DNA of 37,925 nucleotides from Pedobacter ghigonis (lineage in GTDB: Bacteria > Bacteroidota > Bacteroidia > Sphingobacteriales > Sphingobacteriaceae), in NCBI RefSeq assembly GCF_903166585.1, contig NZ_CAESCM010000026.1, forward strand, positions 1-37,925, in the 5' to 3' direction. The translations under genes and the position numbers were made by a program. Below, piece by piece: positions 16,121-26,004 of this stretch; within the stretch, counting starts at the first letter, position 1, and each line of letters starts with the position of its first letter. The notes under the pieces are model-generated. The model saw nothing but the letters and a program-made list of their open reading frames with translations. It had not been told where the DNA came from and ran no database searches.

Positions 16121-18493
16121 ATGTTCAAATTAAACTTAAAAATCTCATTACGGAACCTGTGGAAGAACAAAACCTCTTCTTTCATCAATGTAATTGGTTT
16201 AGCTATTGGCCTGGCTGCCTGTTTAATGTTGTTGCTTTATGTAACCTACGAATGGAATTTTGATAAGCAGGCTAAAAATTCGGCTCAGGTTTATACCACC
16301 ATGACCAACATTGAGGGCGACAACCAAAAAATAAGTGGAACTTTTGAAGGATCGGTTACGGCTTTTGGTCCGGCGATAAAAGCGGCTTTGCCTGAGGTTA
16401 TGTACACCGCACGGATGGATTATGGGAAGGAAAATCTGATTGCTAATGGTACCAATGCATTTAAACGCAAATCGAAATTTGCTGAGCCTGATATCCTTAA
16501 AATGTATGATTATAAATTTACAAAAGGGGATGCCAAAACAGCTTTGAATAGCCCAAATTCCATTTTACTCACCGAATCTACTGCGAAACTTTTATTTGGA
16601 AATACTGATGTTTTGAATAAAGTAGTGCGTTTTAAAGATAAGTACGACCTGAACATCACCGCTGTAATTAGCGATCAGGCAGAAAACAGCTCGAATAAAT
16701 TTGATTATTTAATGCCCTGGTCTTTTTACGAATCGATAGATGAAAGTGCCAAATCAATCAATTGGGGCAATTACAGTTACATTACACTGGTTAAGTTAAA
16801 GGAAAATGCCGATTTAACAGCCGTAAATAAAAAGATAATGGGGGTAATTAAAGCCAATACCCGCGATGATTTTCAAACCCAGGCCTTATTCCCATTAAGC
16901 AAATTACACCTTTACGGAAAATTTGAAGAAGGAAAAAGCATTGGAGGCGCCATCGAACAGATTTATCTTTTTGTTGGTCTGGCTTTTGGCATCCTTTTAA
17001 TCGCCTGCATTAATTTCATGAACATGGCCACGGCCAAATCAGAAAAAAGGGCTAAAGAAGTGGGTATCAAGAAAACCATCGGCGCAAACCGTACTTCATT
17101 AATCATCCAGTTTTTAACCGAATCGATGGTGCTTACGTTTATAGCAGTGGTCATTGCCATTGCCTTGCTCGAGATTTCGTTACCAGCCTTTAACCACTTG
17201 CTTAACATTAACCTCAGCATTTCTTATTTTAATGTAGCAAGCTGGATCGGAATTTTAGCCATTGTGTTTGCTACAGGGCTGATTGCAGGAAGTTATCCGG
17301 CATTTTATCTTTCTTCCTTTAATCCGGTTCAAACCCTTAAAAGAAAAATCGGTTCGAAAGGAGGCTGGTCGGTTAGTTTACGACAGGTACTGGTTGTAGG
17401 GCAGTTTTGTTTTGCCATTATCCTGATCATTTCTACGCTGGTAATTTACCGTCAGATTCAATACATTAAAAACAGGCCGGTTGGTTTCGATATCAATACC
17501 TTGGTAGAAATTCCGCAGGATGGCGAGTTGAAAGGGAAGTACGAACTGTTAAAAAGCGAATTGCTTAAATCAGGTGCAGTTTCTGCCATGTTTCAGTCCT
17601 CAGTAAGTTTATCGCACCATGGCTCCAACTTTATGGATGTGGCCTGGGAAGGAATGACTAAACCAGCCAATACGGTTTTGTTTAATCAGGTAGCTACTAC
17701 CTACGATTTCATCAAAACAAACGGAATTAAGCTAACCGGTGGACGCGATTTTTCAAAGCAATTCGCTTCCGATTCAGTAGGCGTATTGATAAGTGCTTCG
17801 GCAGTAAAGGTTTTCGGTTATAAAAATCCGGTTGGAAGAACTGTAAGTGCGTTTGGCGATAAATACCATATCATCGGTGTGTTCGACGATTACGTTTGGG
17901 ATTCTCCTTACAAATCGAATAACCCGATGGTTGTATTCTTCGATCCGCGTAGAACCGGATACATCACCATGCGCTTAAATGAAACGAACAGTCTGCAAAG
18001 CAATATCGAAACCATCAACAAAATTACCAGGGGTATAAATCCGGCATTTCCGGTCGAAATAAATTTCCTTAATACTTTGTACCTGGAGAAATATAAAAGC
18101 GAAAAAACACTGGGAGTGCTCTCTAATTTGTTTGGTGGCCTGGCCATTTTCGTTTCCTGTTTAGGTTTATTTGGTCTGGTGGCCTATAGCGCCGAACAAC
18201 GCACTAAAGAATTTGGCGTGAGGAAAGTTTTGGGAGCCTCGGTGACAAATTTAATGCAGCTGTTATCACTGTCTTTCCTTAAAATGATTGCTGTAGCCAT
18301 TATAATTGCCATTCCGGTAAGTTATTATGCCATGGGAAAGTGGCTAATCAAATTTGAATTCCATACCGATATCAGTTGGTGGATTATGCCGCTGGCAGCT
18401 ATGGGTACTTTATTAATGGCCTTAATTACGGTGAGCTTTCAGGCTTATAAAACGGCGAAGGCTAACCCGGTAGATGCTTTGAAATACGAATAA
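16121..18493 (+). CDS. FtsX/MacB-fold ABC permease 4 of 7
   Basis: 790 residues with the same domain plan. The first periplasmic domain closes with FPLSKLHLYGKFEEGKSIGG. The coupling motifs are KRAKEVGIKKTIGANR (about 308) and RTKEFGVRKVLGAS (about 692). Its last three helices differ from permeases 1, 2 and 5 (segment TNLMQLLSLSFLKMIAVA instead of the LLNKDF type), so its C-terminal module has a separate history. It has no stop codons or shifts and a full-length N-terminal helix (about 19-45). Confidence 0.92.
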   Translation: MFKLNLKISLRNLWKNKTSSFINVIGLAIGLAACLMLLLYVTYEWNFDKQAKNSAQVYTTMTNIEGDNQKISGTFEGSVTAFGPAIKAALPEVMYTARMDYGKENLIANGTNAFKRKSKFAEPDILKMYDYKFTKGDAKTALNSPNSILLTESTAKLLFGNTDVLNKVVRFKDKYDLNITAVISDQAENSSNKFDYLMPWSFYESIDESAKSINWGNYSYITLVKLKENADLTAVNKKIMGVIKANTRDDFQTQALFPLSKLHLYGKFEEGKSIGGAIEQIYLFVGLAFGILLIACINFMNMATAKSEKRAKEVGIKKTIGANRTSLIIQFLTESMVLTFIAVVIAIALLEISLPAFNHLLNINLSISYFNVASWIGILAIVFATGLIAGSYPAFYLSSFNPVQTLKRKIGSKGGWSVSLRQVLVVGQFCFAIILIISTLVIYRQIQYIKNRPVGFDINTLVEIPQDGELKGKYELLKSELLKSGAVSAMFQSSVSLSHHGSNFMDVAWEGMTKPANTVLFNQVATTYDFIKTNGIKLTGGRDFSKQFASDSVGVLISASAVKVFGYKNPVGRTVSAFGDKYHIIGVFDDYVWDSPYKSNNPMVVFFDPRRTGYITMRLNETNSLQSNIETINKITRGINPAFPVEINFLNTLYLEKYKSEKTLGVLSNLFGGLAIFVSCLGLFGLVAYSAEQRTKEFGVRKVLGASVTNLMQLLSLSFLKMIAVAIIIAIPVSYYAMGKWLIKFEFHTDISWWIMPLAAMGTLLMALITVSFQAYKTAKANPVDALKYE

Positions 18494-18563
18494 AGCAATT
18501 GATAGTTTTCAGTTGGCAATTTAACAATTAACCAGTTTAACAATTTATACAGTTAACCCTACG
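18494..18563 (+). repeat. Permease leader repeat, copy 5
   Basis: 70 bp. The first heptamer is changed (TTGATAG for TTGGCAG); the remainder matches the other copies. Confidence 0.8.
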
Positions 18564-20945
18564 ATGTTCAAATTAAATCTAAAAATCGCATTGCGCAACC
18601 TGTGGAAACATAAGGGCTTTACGCTAATTAATGTTGGTGGCCTGGCCATTGGCATGGCTTGCTGTTTAATGCTGTTGCTGTATGTAAATTACGAGTGGAG
18701 TTTCGATAAGCAATATAAAAATGCAGATAAGACCTATTTTGCGGCATTAAACCTAAAATTTAATGGTAAACTGGCCACTACAATGGCTGTGCCGAACAAG
18801 TTGGCCAATGCAGCAGCTACAGAACTGCCTGGTATTAAAAATGCTGCCCGTATCTCCATGCCCGGTGGCTCTAAACTTTACAGTCACGATCAGAACCATT
18901 TTAAACTGGAAGCACTGAGTGTAGACCCCGGTTTCCTGAAAATCCTCGATCACAAATTTATTTATGGCAACCCTGAAACGGCACTGGCTGAACCCAATAA
19001 TGTACTCATCAGTGCCTCTACTGCAAAAAAGTTGTTTGGTGAGCAAAATCCAATTGGCCAGCGCATTACTTACGATAATAAAATAAGTTTGAAAGTTAGT
19101 GCGGTAATTGAGGATTTGCCTAAAAACCAAAGTATCAGGTTTGATATTTTACAGCCCTGGGCATTTTTAGAACAGGAAAACCCGAGCGAAAAAGAAAACG
19201 GATGGGGTGCCATTACCTGCTTAACTATATTCCAGCTGAAAGATAATGCTAGTTTGGAGGCTACCAATGCAGCCATTAAAAACTTTGTGGTAAACAAAGA
19301 GCCGGCGCTGAAAGAAATGACTTATCAGATTTTCCTTTTCCCTTTAGCTAAACTCCATTTGTACGATAATTTCGAGAATGGAAAATCGGCTGGAGGTAAA
19401 ATTGATCAGTTAAAATTATTTGTTTTTCTGGCCATCTGCGTATTGCTTATTGCCTGCATCAATTACATGAACCTTTCTACAGCCAAATCGGAAAAACGGG
19501 CAAGGGAAGTAGGGGTGCGCAAAGCCCTGGGTTCTACCCGCAATACCATCATGGGGCAGTTTATGATTGAATCGTTATTGTTATCGGTTTTGGCCATGGC
19601 AATTGCTTTCATTTTGCTAGAAGTTTCATTGCCTTATTTCAATAACCTGCTCGATATTTCGATTAAGATCGACTACAGTTCTTACCAGTTTTGCGGATTA
19701 TTACTTTCAATGGTCCTGATTACCGGTTTGCTTGCCGGAAGTTATCCTGCTTTTTACCTTTCGTCGTTTATTCCTGTTAAAGTGCTTAAAGGTTTTAAAG
19801 GCTCATCGGGCTCATTGTCTATCCGTAAAACTCTGGTAGTGGTGCAGTTTAGTCTTTCTATTTGTATGATTATTTCTGCCATTGTAGTTTACAGCCAGAT
19901 TCAGCACCTTAAAAATAAACCATTGGGTTTCGATCAAACGGCACTCGCCCAGATCGATCTGGAAGGCGAGTGGACTAAACCCGAGAAATTAGCGCTGTTT
20001 AGAAATGAACTGGAAAGATCGGGAGCCATTACAGCAGCTACAGAATATGCCGGTTCATTTACCAAAAGTGGTTCCATTACTGGTGATATTTCATGGCCTG
20101 GTAAACCTAAAAACGATGTTTCCATTATCAATTACAGAAGCACTGGATTTGATTTCGCTAAAACTACAGGGGTAAAAATTGTGGCTGGAAGGGATTTTGA
20201 TCCTAAATTTTCTGCCGATACCGCCACATCGCTTTTACTCAACCAAACTGCGGTTAAAACCATGGGATTAAAGAATCCGGTGGGTACTGTAATCCATTGG
20301 GGCGATAATCCGCCGCTTAAGGTAGTAGGCGTAGTGCAGGATTATTCAAACGAATCGCTGGCATCGAAAATACAACCAACCGTTTACTATTACAACATCA
20401 AAACCAGTAAGGTTTTATTGCTCAAACTAAACCCCGCACAATCGTTGAGCACTTCGGTCGAAACCATAAAATCAGTAAGCAGCCGCTTAAATCCGGCTTA
20501 TCCGGTAGAGGTAAAGATGGTTAGCCAGGGTATGGCCGAAAAACTGCGTAGCGAAAAGTTGCTAAGTGTACTTTCTAACCTGTTTGGTGGCTTTGCCATT
20601 TTTATTTCCTGCTTGGGTTTACTCGGGTTGGCTTTATACACTGCCGAACAACGGAGCAAGGAGATCAGCATCCGCAAAGTTTTAGGAGCCAATCTTTCTG
20701 ATATTCTAATCTTGCTCAACAAAGATTTTATGAAACTGGTCGTTATTGCCAATCTGATTGCTATTCCGGTAGCTTATATTCTGGTGGCTAAATGGCTGGA
20801 GAAATATGATTATAAAATTTCGATCAATCCCTTGCCATTTTTGCTGGCGCTTTTAACTTCAGTACTGATTGCGCTGATTACGGTGAGTATGCAGACTTTT
20901 AAAGTTGCCAAAGCCAATGCCGTTGATGCACTAAAATACGAATAA
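18564..20945 (+). CDS. FtsX/MacB-fold ABC permease 5 of 7
   Basis: 793 residues, of the same subfamily as permeases 1, 2 and 4. The signature is FPLAKLHLYDNFENGKSAGG, with coupling motifs KRAREVGVRKALGSTR (about 309) and RSKEISIRKVLGAN (about 696). The C-terminal half resembles permeases 1 and 2 in sequence (FGGFAIFISCLGLLGLAL and a LLNKDF segment) but at ordinary paralog distance, so it was not part of the recent 1-2 copying. The tail is NAVDALKYE. Confidence 0.92.
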   Translation: MFKLNLKIALRNLWKHKGFTLINVGGLAIGMACCLMLLLYVNYEWSFDKQYKNADKTYFAALNLKFNGKLATTMAVPNKLANAAATELPGIKNAARISMPGGSKLYSHDQNHFKLEALSVDPGFLKILDHKFIYGNPETALAEPNNVLISASTAKKLFGEQNPIGQRITYDNKISLKVSAVIEDLPKNQSIRFDILQPWAFLEQENPSEKENGWGAITCLTIFQLKDNASLEATNAAIKNFVVNKEPALKEMTYQIFLFPLAKLHLYDNFENGKSAGGKIDQLKLFVFLAICVLLIACINYMNLSTAKSEKRAREVGVRKALGSTRNTIMGQFMIESLLLSVLAMAIAFILLEVSLPYFNNLLDISIKIDYSSYQFCGLLLSMVLITGLLAGSYPAFYLSSFIPVKVLKGFKGSSGSLSIRKTLVVVQFSLSICMIISAIVVYSQIQHLKNKPLGFDQTALAQIDLEGEWTKPEKLALFRNELERSGAITAATEYAGSFTKSGSITGDISWPGKPKNDVSIINYRSTGFDFAKTTGVKIVAGRDFDPKFSADTATSLLLNQTAVKTMGLKNPVGTVIHWGDNPPLKVVGVVQDYSNESLASKIQPTVYYYNIKTSKVLLLKLNPAQSLSTSVETIKSVSSRLNPAYPVEVKMVSQGMAEKLRSEKLLSVLSNLFGGFAIFISCLGLLGLALYTAEQRSKEISIRKVLGANLSDILILLNKDFMKLVVIANLIAIPVAYILVAKWLEKYDYKISINPLPFLLALLTSVLIALITVSMQTFKVAKANAVDALKYE

Positions 20946-21014
20946 AGCAACTAGCAGTTTTCAGTTGGCAATTAACAATTAACCAGTTTAACAATTTATA
21001 CAGTTAACCCTAAG
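20946..21014 (+). repeat. Permease leader repeat, copy 6
   Basis: 69 bp. One T is missing in the heptamer-octamer junction, and the first unit is CTAGCAG. This is the last copy of the family in the array. Confidence 0.8.
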
Positions 21015-23402
21015 ATGTTCAGACTTAACCTCAAAATCGCCTGGCGCAACCTCTGGAAAAACAAAGGTTATACGCTTATTAATATTCTCGGCCTATCTAT
21101 CGGGATGGCAAGCTGCATTTTGATCTTTATTTTTATCAGATATCAAATGAGTTTTGATAAAGGTTTTAAAGATAGCGATCGGATTTACCGTGTGGTTTCA
21201 TCCTGGGATTACAGTGATGGGAACCAGTTTTTTTCGCAGGGCGTTCCTATGCCTTTAACACCTGCCATGCGGAATGATTTTTCCCCTTACCTGGAAAAAA
21301 TAGCTGCAATTGAGCAAAGTGCCGGAGTAATACAAATTAAAGATATCGCTGGAAAAGAGACGTTCAAAAGCAATGAAGATGTTTTTTATATTGAGCCTGA
21401 TTTTTTCGGAATATTTGATTACAAATGGTTATCGGGCGATTATGCCGCGCTTAAAGATCCCGGTAATATTGTCCTTTCAAAAGAAATGGCCGAAAAGTTT
21501 TTTGGAAGCTGGAAAAATGCCCTTGGCAGATCTGTAAATTTTGATACGGCGAATTACCTCGTTATCGGGGTAATAGATGACGTGGCAGAAAATAATTCGG
21601 TACCGTTAAAAATTATGCTTTCTTATAAATCTTTGAAAAGCAGAAACCTGGATAGATGGGGATCGGTAGGTTCGAGCTCTGAAAGTTACATCAAATTAAA
21701 ACCAAATGTAAAGATCGAAGCTTTAAATACACCACTAAAGGCATTTTTAAAGAAATATTATACCGAAAAGGCTCCTGGAAAAGAAGGACACTTATTTCAG
21801 CCCTTAAATGATATTCACTACAATAGTAAATTCGGTAATTTTTCGGGACGGATTATGCCTAAAAAACAAATTTATGGGCTGGCCATTATTGGCTTTTTCT
21901 TGATAATTACCGCGTCCATTAATTTCATCAATTTAGCTACAGCACAAGCGGTAAGCCGTTCAAAAGAAGTGGGCATTCGTAAAGTAATGGGCAGTCAACG
22001 CAGCCAGCTCGTGGTGCAGTTTTTAACCGAAACGCTCACAATCGTGCTGGTTTCGCTATTACTTGGCAGTGTTTTAACCGAAATTGCACTACCCGGAATG
22101 CAAAATCTCTTTGGTTCAAAAATATCTTTCAGCATTTTTGAGCATCCCATTATTTTGGCTTTTTTATTATTTCTGGTCGTTTTTGTCAGTTTGTTAGCGG
22201 GCTTTTATCCGGCCATTGTTATATCAGGCTTTAATCCGGTTTTAGCCATCAAAAGCAAGATTTCGGCAAATACAGGTGGTTTAGGTTTGCGCAAAATTTT
22301 GGTTGTATTGCAATTTGCGATAACAGCAACGCTGATTATTGGTACCCTGGTTATCCTTCAACAAATGAAGTACATCCGCCAGCAGCCCCTGGGCTTTAAT
22401 CCCACAGCAATTGCCATGGTCGATTTACCAAACGACAGCCTGACCATGCAGCGCTTTGATACTTTTAAAAGCCAGTTAAAACAAGTTCCTGGTGTGGAGG
22501 ATGTAAGTTTATGCAGAACTGCCCCTTCATCACAAAACAATAATGGAAGCAGCTTTTCTTATAACAGTTCAAAAGATGCCGATTTTCAGGTAAATACGAA
22601 AAATGCCGATGTAGATTATCTAAAAACATTTGATTTAAAACTTGTAGCCGGTAGAAATATTGTTAAATCGGATACGATAAACGAGTACCTGGTTAACGAA
22701 ACCCTGCTGAAGAAATTAAATGTAAAAAACCCGAATGAAGCGATTGGCAAAATATTATCTATGGGTGGAATGAAAGCTCCCATTGTAGGGGTAATCCAGG
22801 ATTTTAAAAACAGGAGTCTGCACGAAAGTATTGATCCTATTTTGGTTGGTTCGTCAAGAACGCGATATTTTAACGCTGCCCTGAAGCTAAATTCATCGCA
22901 AATGGTGGCTACGATGCAGAACGTTAGAAAAATTTGGCAAAACACTTTTCCTGAGTCTGTTTATAGCGAATTATTTTTAGATGAGCAGATCGCAAATTAT
23001 TACCAGGGAGAAAAGGTTATGGGTACTTTGTTCGAGGTATTTGCCGCTGTAATTATCTTCATTTCTTTTATCGGCTTATTCGGACTAATTTCATTTGTAG
23101 CCACTCAGCGAACCCGAGAAGTTGCCATCAGAAAGGTTTTGGGTGCCTCAACTATCGAACTGATAAAAATGCTCAATGGTTCATTCCTGACGATGGTATT
23201 TATCGCCAATGTGATTGCCTGGCCTTTAGCCTATTTATTTGTATCGAAATGGTTATCCGGCTTTGCCTATCGCATAGATATTAGTATATGGCCCTTTGCA
23301 CTTGCTATGATCATATCCATGCTAATTACGTTAATAACAGTGAGTTTTCGCTCTTATAAAGCTGCGGTTGCCAACACCGTTGATGCGCTTAAATATGAAT
23401 AA
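21015..23402 (+). CDS. FtsX/MacB-fold ABC permease 6 of 7
   Basis: 795 residues. The N-terminus is MFRLNLKIAWRNLWKNKGY, with the Arg and Trp changes separating it from permeases 1-5. The first half closes with a shorter segment, QPLNDIHYNSKFGNFSGR, before helix 2. The coupling motifs are SRSKEVGIRKVMGSQR (about 314) and RTREVAIRKVLGAS (about 697). It belongs with permeases 3 and 7 (TAQA before the first coupling motif). Helices and both periplasmic domains are complete. Confidence 0.92.
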   Translation: MFRLNLKIAWRNLWKNKGYTLINILGLSIGMASCILIFIFIRYQMSFDKGFKDSDRIYRVVSSWDYSDGNQFFSQGVPMPLTPAMRNDFSPYLEKIAAIEQSAGVIQIKDIAGKETFKSNEDVFYIEPDFFGIFDYKWLSGDYAALKDPGNIVLSKEMAEKFFGSWKNALGRSVNFDTANYLVIGVIDDVAENNSVPLKIMLSYKSLKSRNLDRWGSVGSSSESYIKLKPNVKIEALNTPLKAFLKKYYTEKAPGKEGHLFQPLNDIHYNSKFGNFSGRIMPKKQIYGLAIIGFFLIITASINFINLATAQAVSRSKEVGIRKVMGSQRSQLVVQFLTETLTIVLVSLLLGSVLTEIALPGMQNLFGSKISFSIFEHPIILAFLLFLVVFVSLLAGFYPAIVISGFNPVLAIKSKISANTGGLGLRKILVVLQFAITATLIIGTLVILQQMKYIRQQPLGFNPTAIAMVDLPNDSLTMQRFDTFKSQLKQVPGVEDVSLCRTAPSSQNNNGSSFSYNSSKDADFQVNTKNADVDYLKTFDLKLVAGRNIVKSDTINEYLVNETLLKKLNVKNPNEAIGKILSMGGMKAPIVGVIQDFKNRSLHESIDPILVGSSRTRYFNAALKLNSSQMVATMQNVRKIWQNTFPESVYSELFLDEQIANYYQGEKVMGTLFEVFAAVIIFISFIGLFGLISFVATQRTREVAIRKVLGASTIELIKMLNGSFLTMVFIANVIAWPLAYLFVSKWLSGFAYRIDISIWPFALAMIISMLITLITVSFRSYKAAVANTVDALKYE

Positions 23403-23410
23403 AGCCAAAA

Positions 23411-23494
23411 AGAAAAAGACCAAAGCGAAAAGCCCTCTCAATACTTGATACCTATTACTTGCTACCTGATACCCAATACCTAATACTCAATACC
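23411..23494. repeat. Two heptamer arrays upstream of permease 7
   Basis: The gap before permease 7 lacks the leader repeat of the other six. It starts with three NNNAAAG-type units (GAAAAAG, ACCAAAG, CGAAAAG). It then holds eight consecutive 7-nt units at 23439-23494 of form NNNTACY: CAATACT, TGATACC, TATTACT, TGCTACC, TGATACC, CAATACC, TAATACT, CAATACC. The array ends 14 bp before the ATG. Confidence 0.8.
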
Positions 23495-23508
23495 CCAGAT
23501 CCAAAGAA

Positions 23509-25929
23509 ATGTTCAAACTCAACCTAAAAATCGCATGGCGAAACCTGTTTAAAAACAAGGTGTATGCAGCCATTAACATCGGCGGACTGGCCCTTGGGTT
23601 AACCGCTTTCTTATTGATGTTGCTCTATATTAATCACGAAGAAAGTTACGATACCTGGTCAGCTGATTTAAAAAATGTTTACCAGATCAGAGAAAAACAT
23701 AGCTTTTTTACGCCCGATAATCAGGATCACTGGCAGGAAATCAGTAATTCGAGGGTTGCGGCTTTAATAAAAGAAAATGTACCGCAGTTTACCATGGTTA
23801 CCAAAGTGGATCAGGAGTGGGGGAATGGCTTTTCTGTTAAAATAGATCATGCCGATCCGATCCTAATAAAGGGAATTAAAGATGCCGATTCTGCGTTTTT
23901 CAATGTTTTTCCTTACAAATTCATTCAGGGTAACGAAAAAACGGCTTTAAAAGAGCCCAATACAGTAGTGCTAAAGCAGAACCTGGCCATTAAGCTCTAT
24001 GGAACTGACAGGGTGTTGGGTAAAGTGTTTAAACTGGTTAGATGGCGCAATGATGAAGGTACACCATTGAAAATAACCGGTGTAATTGCTGATGCGACTA
24101 CCCCCGAAAGTGTAAGCTTTAACGCAATAAGCCATACCGGCGATCAGGACCACGACCCCGATCAGATTGGTAGCTCGCACTACAATCAGGTATATGCAAA
24201 ATCGGCTGATCGTATCGATACCTTACCGGCCAATAAAAGTTTGCAAAAAGTATATGTAGATTTTAAAAAGAAATCTTTAGCAGCAGAAAAACTAAATTTT
24301 AACGACGTTTATAAAAACGGAAAAACACCAGGGCTTAAGGCCATTCCCTTAAAAGAAGTTCATGCCAATCCTCCTTTTGCAATTAACTGGATAAATAAAT
24401 TAAAACCTGTAATAGGGATTACTATTTTTTTACTGCTCGTATCTATTATCAATTTTGTTAACCTGGCTACGGCACAATCTGTTCAGAGAGCCAAAGAAGT
24501 TGGTGTAAAAAAAGTACTTGGCGCTTACAAAAAGCAATTGGTTATGCAGTTTCTAATCGAATCTGCCTTACAAAGTGTAGTTTCACTTTTTTTAAGTGTT
24601 ATTTTGATCGAAGTGTTGTTGCCGGCATTTAATCACCAGTTTAATGTCGAGCTAACTTTCTGGCATAACCAACATTTTTTTTGTATTGCATGGCAGCTTG
24701 TGGCAGTTTTTGTGGTGGTCACACTTCTGGCGGGTTTCTATCCGGCTTGGGTATTATCTGGCTACCATCCCGTTTCGGTGCTTAAAGGCAATTACGAAAA
24801 CAGTCTGAAAGGAATTGTGCTGCGTAATATTCTGGTAGTTTTTCAGTTCGGAATCTCTGTAACCTTTATTATTGCCATTGGGGTGATGCAAATGCAAACC
24901 AGGTACATCAGCAGTAAAGATCTGGGATTCGAACGCGATAAACTCATTAACCTTCAAACCGGCTATGATCAGGATTTTGCCGATAAAATAAGGCGTATTC
25001 CGGGTGTTCAATATGTTTCTACTACCACCCAGGTAATGGGAAATGCCTTTAACAACAAAAGTGAAATTATTTATAAGGGCCGTGAAGTTAACCTGAATGG
25101 CGTTACCGTTACCATGGATGCCCTGCAAACTCTTGGCGTAAAGTTAATATCCGGGCGTTTGTTTACTAAAGAATATAAGCAGGATACCATTAATTCAGTT
25201 GTACTTAACGAAGCTGCAGCTAACCTGCTGGGTAAAAATATGGTTGGCCAAACCTATGGCAAAGTCGATTATCAGGGTAAAACCATTACCTTTCAGGTTG
25301 TTGGGGTAATTAAAAATTACCACAATGAGGGTTTCGATAAAGCGGTATTACCTACCGTTTATAAAGTAACCAGCTTAGGGGGTACCTCAAATACCAATAA
25401 CCTGCTGGTAAGGTTCGATACCAAAAACTATAAAGGAATTATCGATAAAATAGAAACCGAATGGAAAAAGCTTTATCCCGATTTTCCTTTGCAATACCAA
25501 TCTATGGATGAGGCCTTTTCTGGAATTTTGGAAGAGAACAGGCGGTTTATGAACATGATCGTGCTGTTTAGCGTTGTATCAGTTTCCTTATCTTTACTGG
25601 GCTTGTTTGCCTTATCTACCTTTGTAGCAAAACGCCGCACGAAAGAAATTGCGGTTAGAAAAGTTTTGGGAGCATCGAACATCCAGATTGTAAACCTTTT
25701 AAATAAATCCTTTTTAATTTTAGTAATAGTAGCTAATTTAATCAGCTGGCCTATAGCCTATATTTTAGTCAAAAAATGGCTTGAAGGCTTTGCCTACCGG
25801 ATAGATATGCCGGTTTATCCATTTATGTTAGCCACTGTTATTTCAATTATTATAGCCGTTTTAACCGTAAGTATACAGGCAAGAAAAGCCGCGGTCGGCG
25901 ATCCGGTAAATGCACTTAAATATGAATAA
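23509..25929 (+). CDS. FtsX/MacB-fold ABC permease 7 of 7
   Basis: 806 residues, the longest of the set because of extra sequence in the first periplasmic domain (about 160-260, with an Asp/His-rich DQDHDPDQ stretch). The start MFKLNLKIAWRNLFKNK is followed by helix 1. The coupling motifs are QRAKEVGVKKVLGAYK (about 326) and RTKEIAVRKVLGAS (about 708). The tail is GDPVNALKYE. It has its own leader type and lies directly upstream of the second ATPase, so permease 7 and that ATPase may form a separate functional pair. Confidence 0.92.
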   Translation: MFKLNLKIAWRNLFKNKVYAAINIGGLALGLTAFLLMLLYINHEESYDTWSADLKNVYQIREKHSFFTPDNQDHWQEISNSRVAALIKENVPQFTMVTKVDQEWGNGFSVKIDHADPILIKGIKDADSAFFNVFPYKFIQGNEKTALKEPNTVVLKQNLAIKLYGTDRVLGKVFKLVRWRNDEGTPLKITGVIADATTPESVSFNAISHTGDQDHDPDQIGSSHYNQVYAKSADRIDTLPANKSLQKVYVDFKKKSLAAEKLNFNDVYKNGKTPGLKAIPLKEVHANPPFAINWINKLKPVIGITIFLLLVSIINFVNLATAQSVQRAKEVGVKKVLGAYKKQLVMQFLIESALQSVVSLFLSVILIEVLLPAFNHQFNVELTFWHNQHFFCIAWQLVAVFVVVTLLAGFYPAWVLSGYHPVSVLKGNYENSLKGIVLRNILVVFQFGISVTFIIAIGVMQMQTRYISSKDLGFERDKLINLQTGYDQDFADKIRRIPGVQYVSTTTQVMGNAFNNKSEIIYKGREVNLNGVTVTMDALQTLGVKLISGRLFTKEYKQDTINSVVLNEAAANLLGKNMVGQTYGKVDYQGKTITFQVVGVIKNYHNEGFDKAVLPTVYKVTSLGGTSNTNNLLVRFDTKNYKGIIDKIETEWKKLYPDFPLQYQSMDEAFSGILEENRRFMNMIVLFSVVSVSLSLLGLFALSTFVAKRRTKEIAVRKVLGASNIQIVNLLNKSFLILVIVANLISWPIAYILVKKWLEGFAYRIDMPVYPFMLATVISIIIAVLTVSIQARKAAVGDPVNALKYE

Positions 25930-25933
25930 GACC

Positions 25934-25997
25934 TGCGTATAGCGTTTGGCGATAAGCGATAAGTTCGCCAAACGCCAACCGCTCTGCGCCCAACGCT
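25934..25997. repeat. Inverted heptamer array forming a hairpin
   Basis: Four units RGCGNNN (TGCGTAT, AGCGTTT, GGCGATA, AGCGATA), one spacer base, then five units of the complementary form NNNCGCY (GTTCGCC, AAACGCC, AACCGCT, CTGCGCC, CAACGCT). Within it, GCGTTTGGCGA (25942-25952) and TCGCCAAACGC (25965-25975) make a perfect 11-bp stem with a 12-nt loop. It fills the gap between permease 7 and the second ATPase and could attenuate or process the transcript. Confidence 0.75.
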
Positions 25998-26004
25998 AAA
26001 AATT

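Noticed and set aside
23439..23494. CRISPR array
   Set aside because: Units are 7 nt with no spacers of 30-40 nt and no cas genes nearby; it is a short tandem array.
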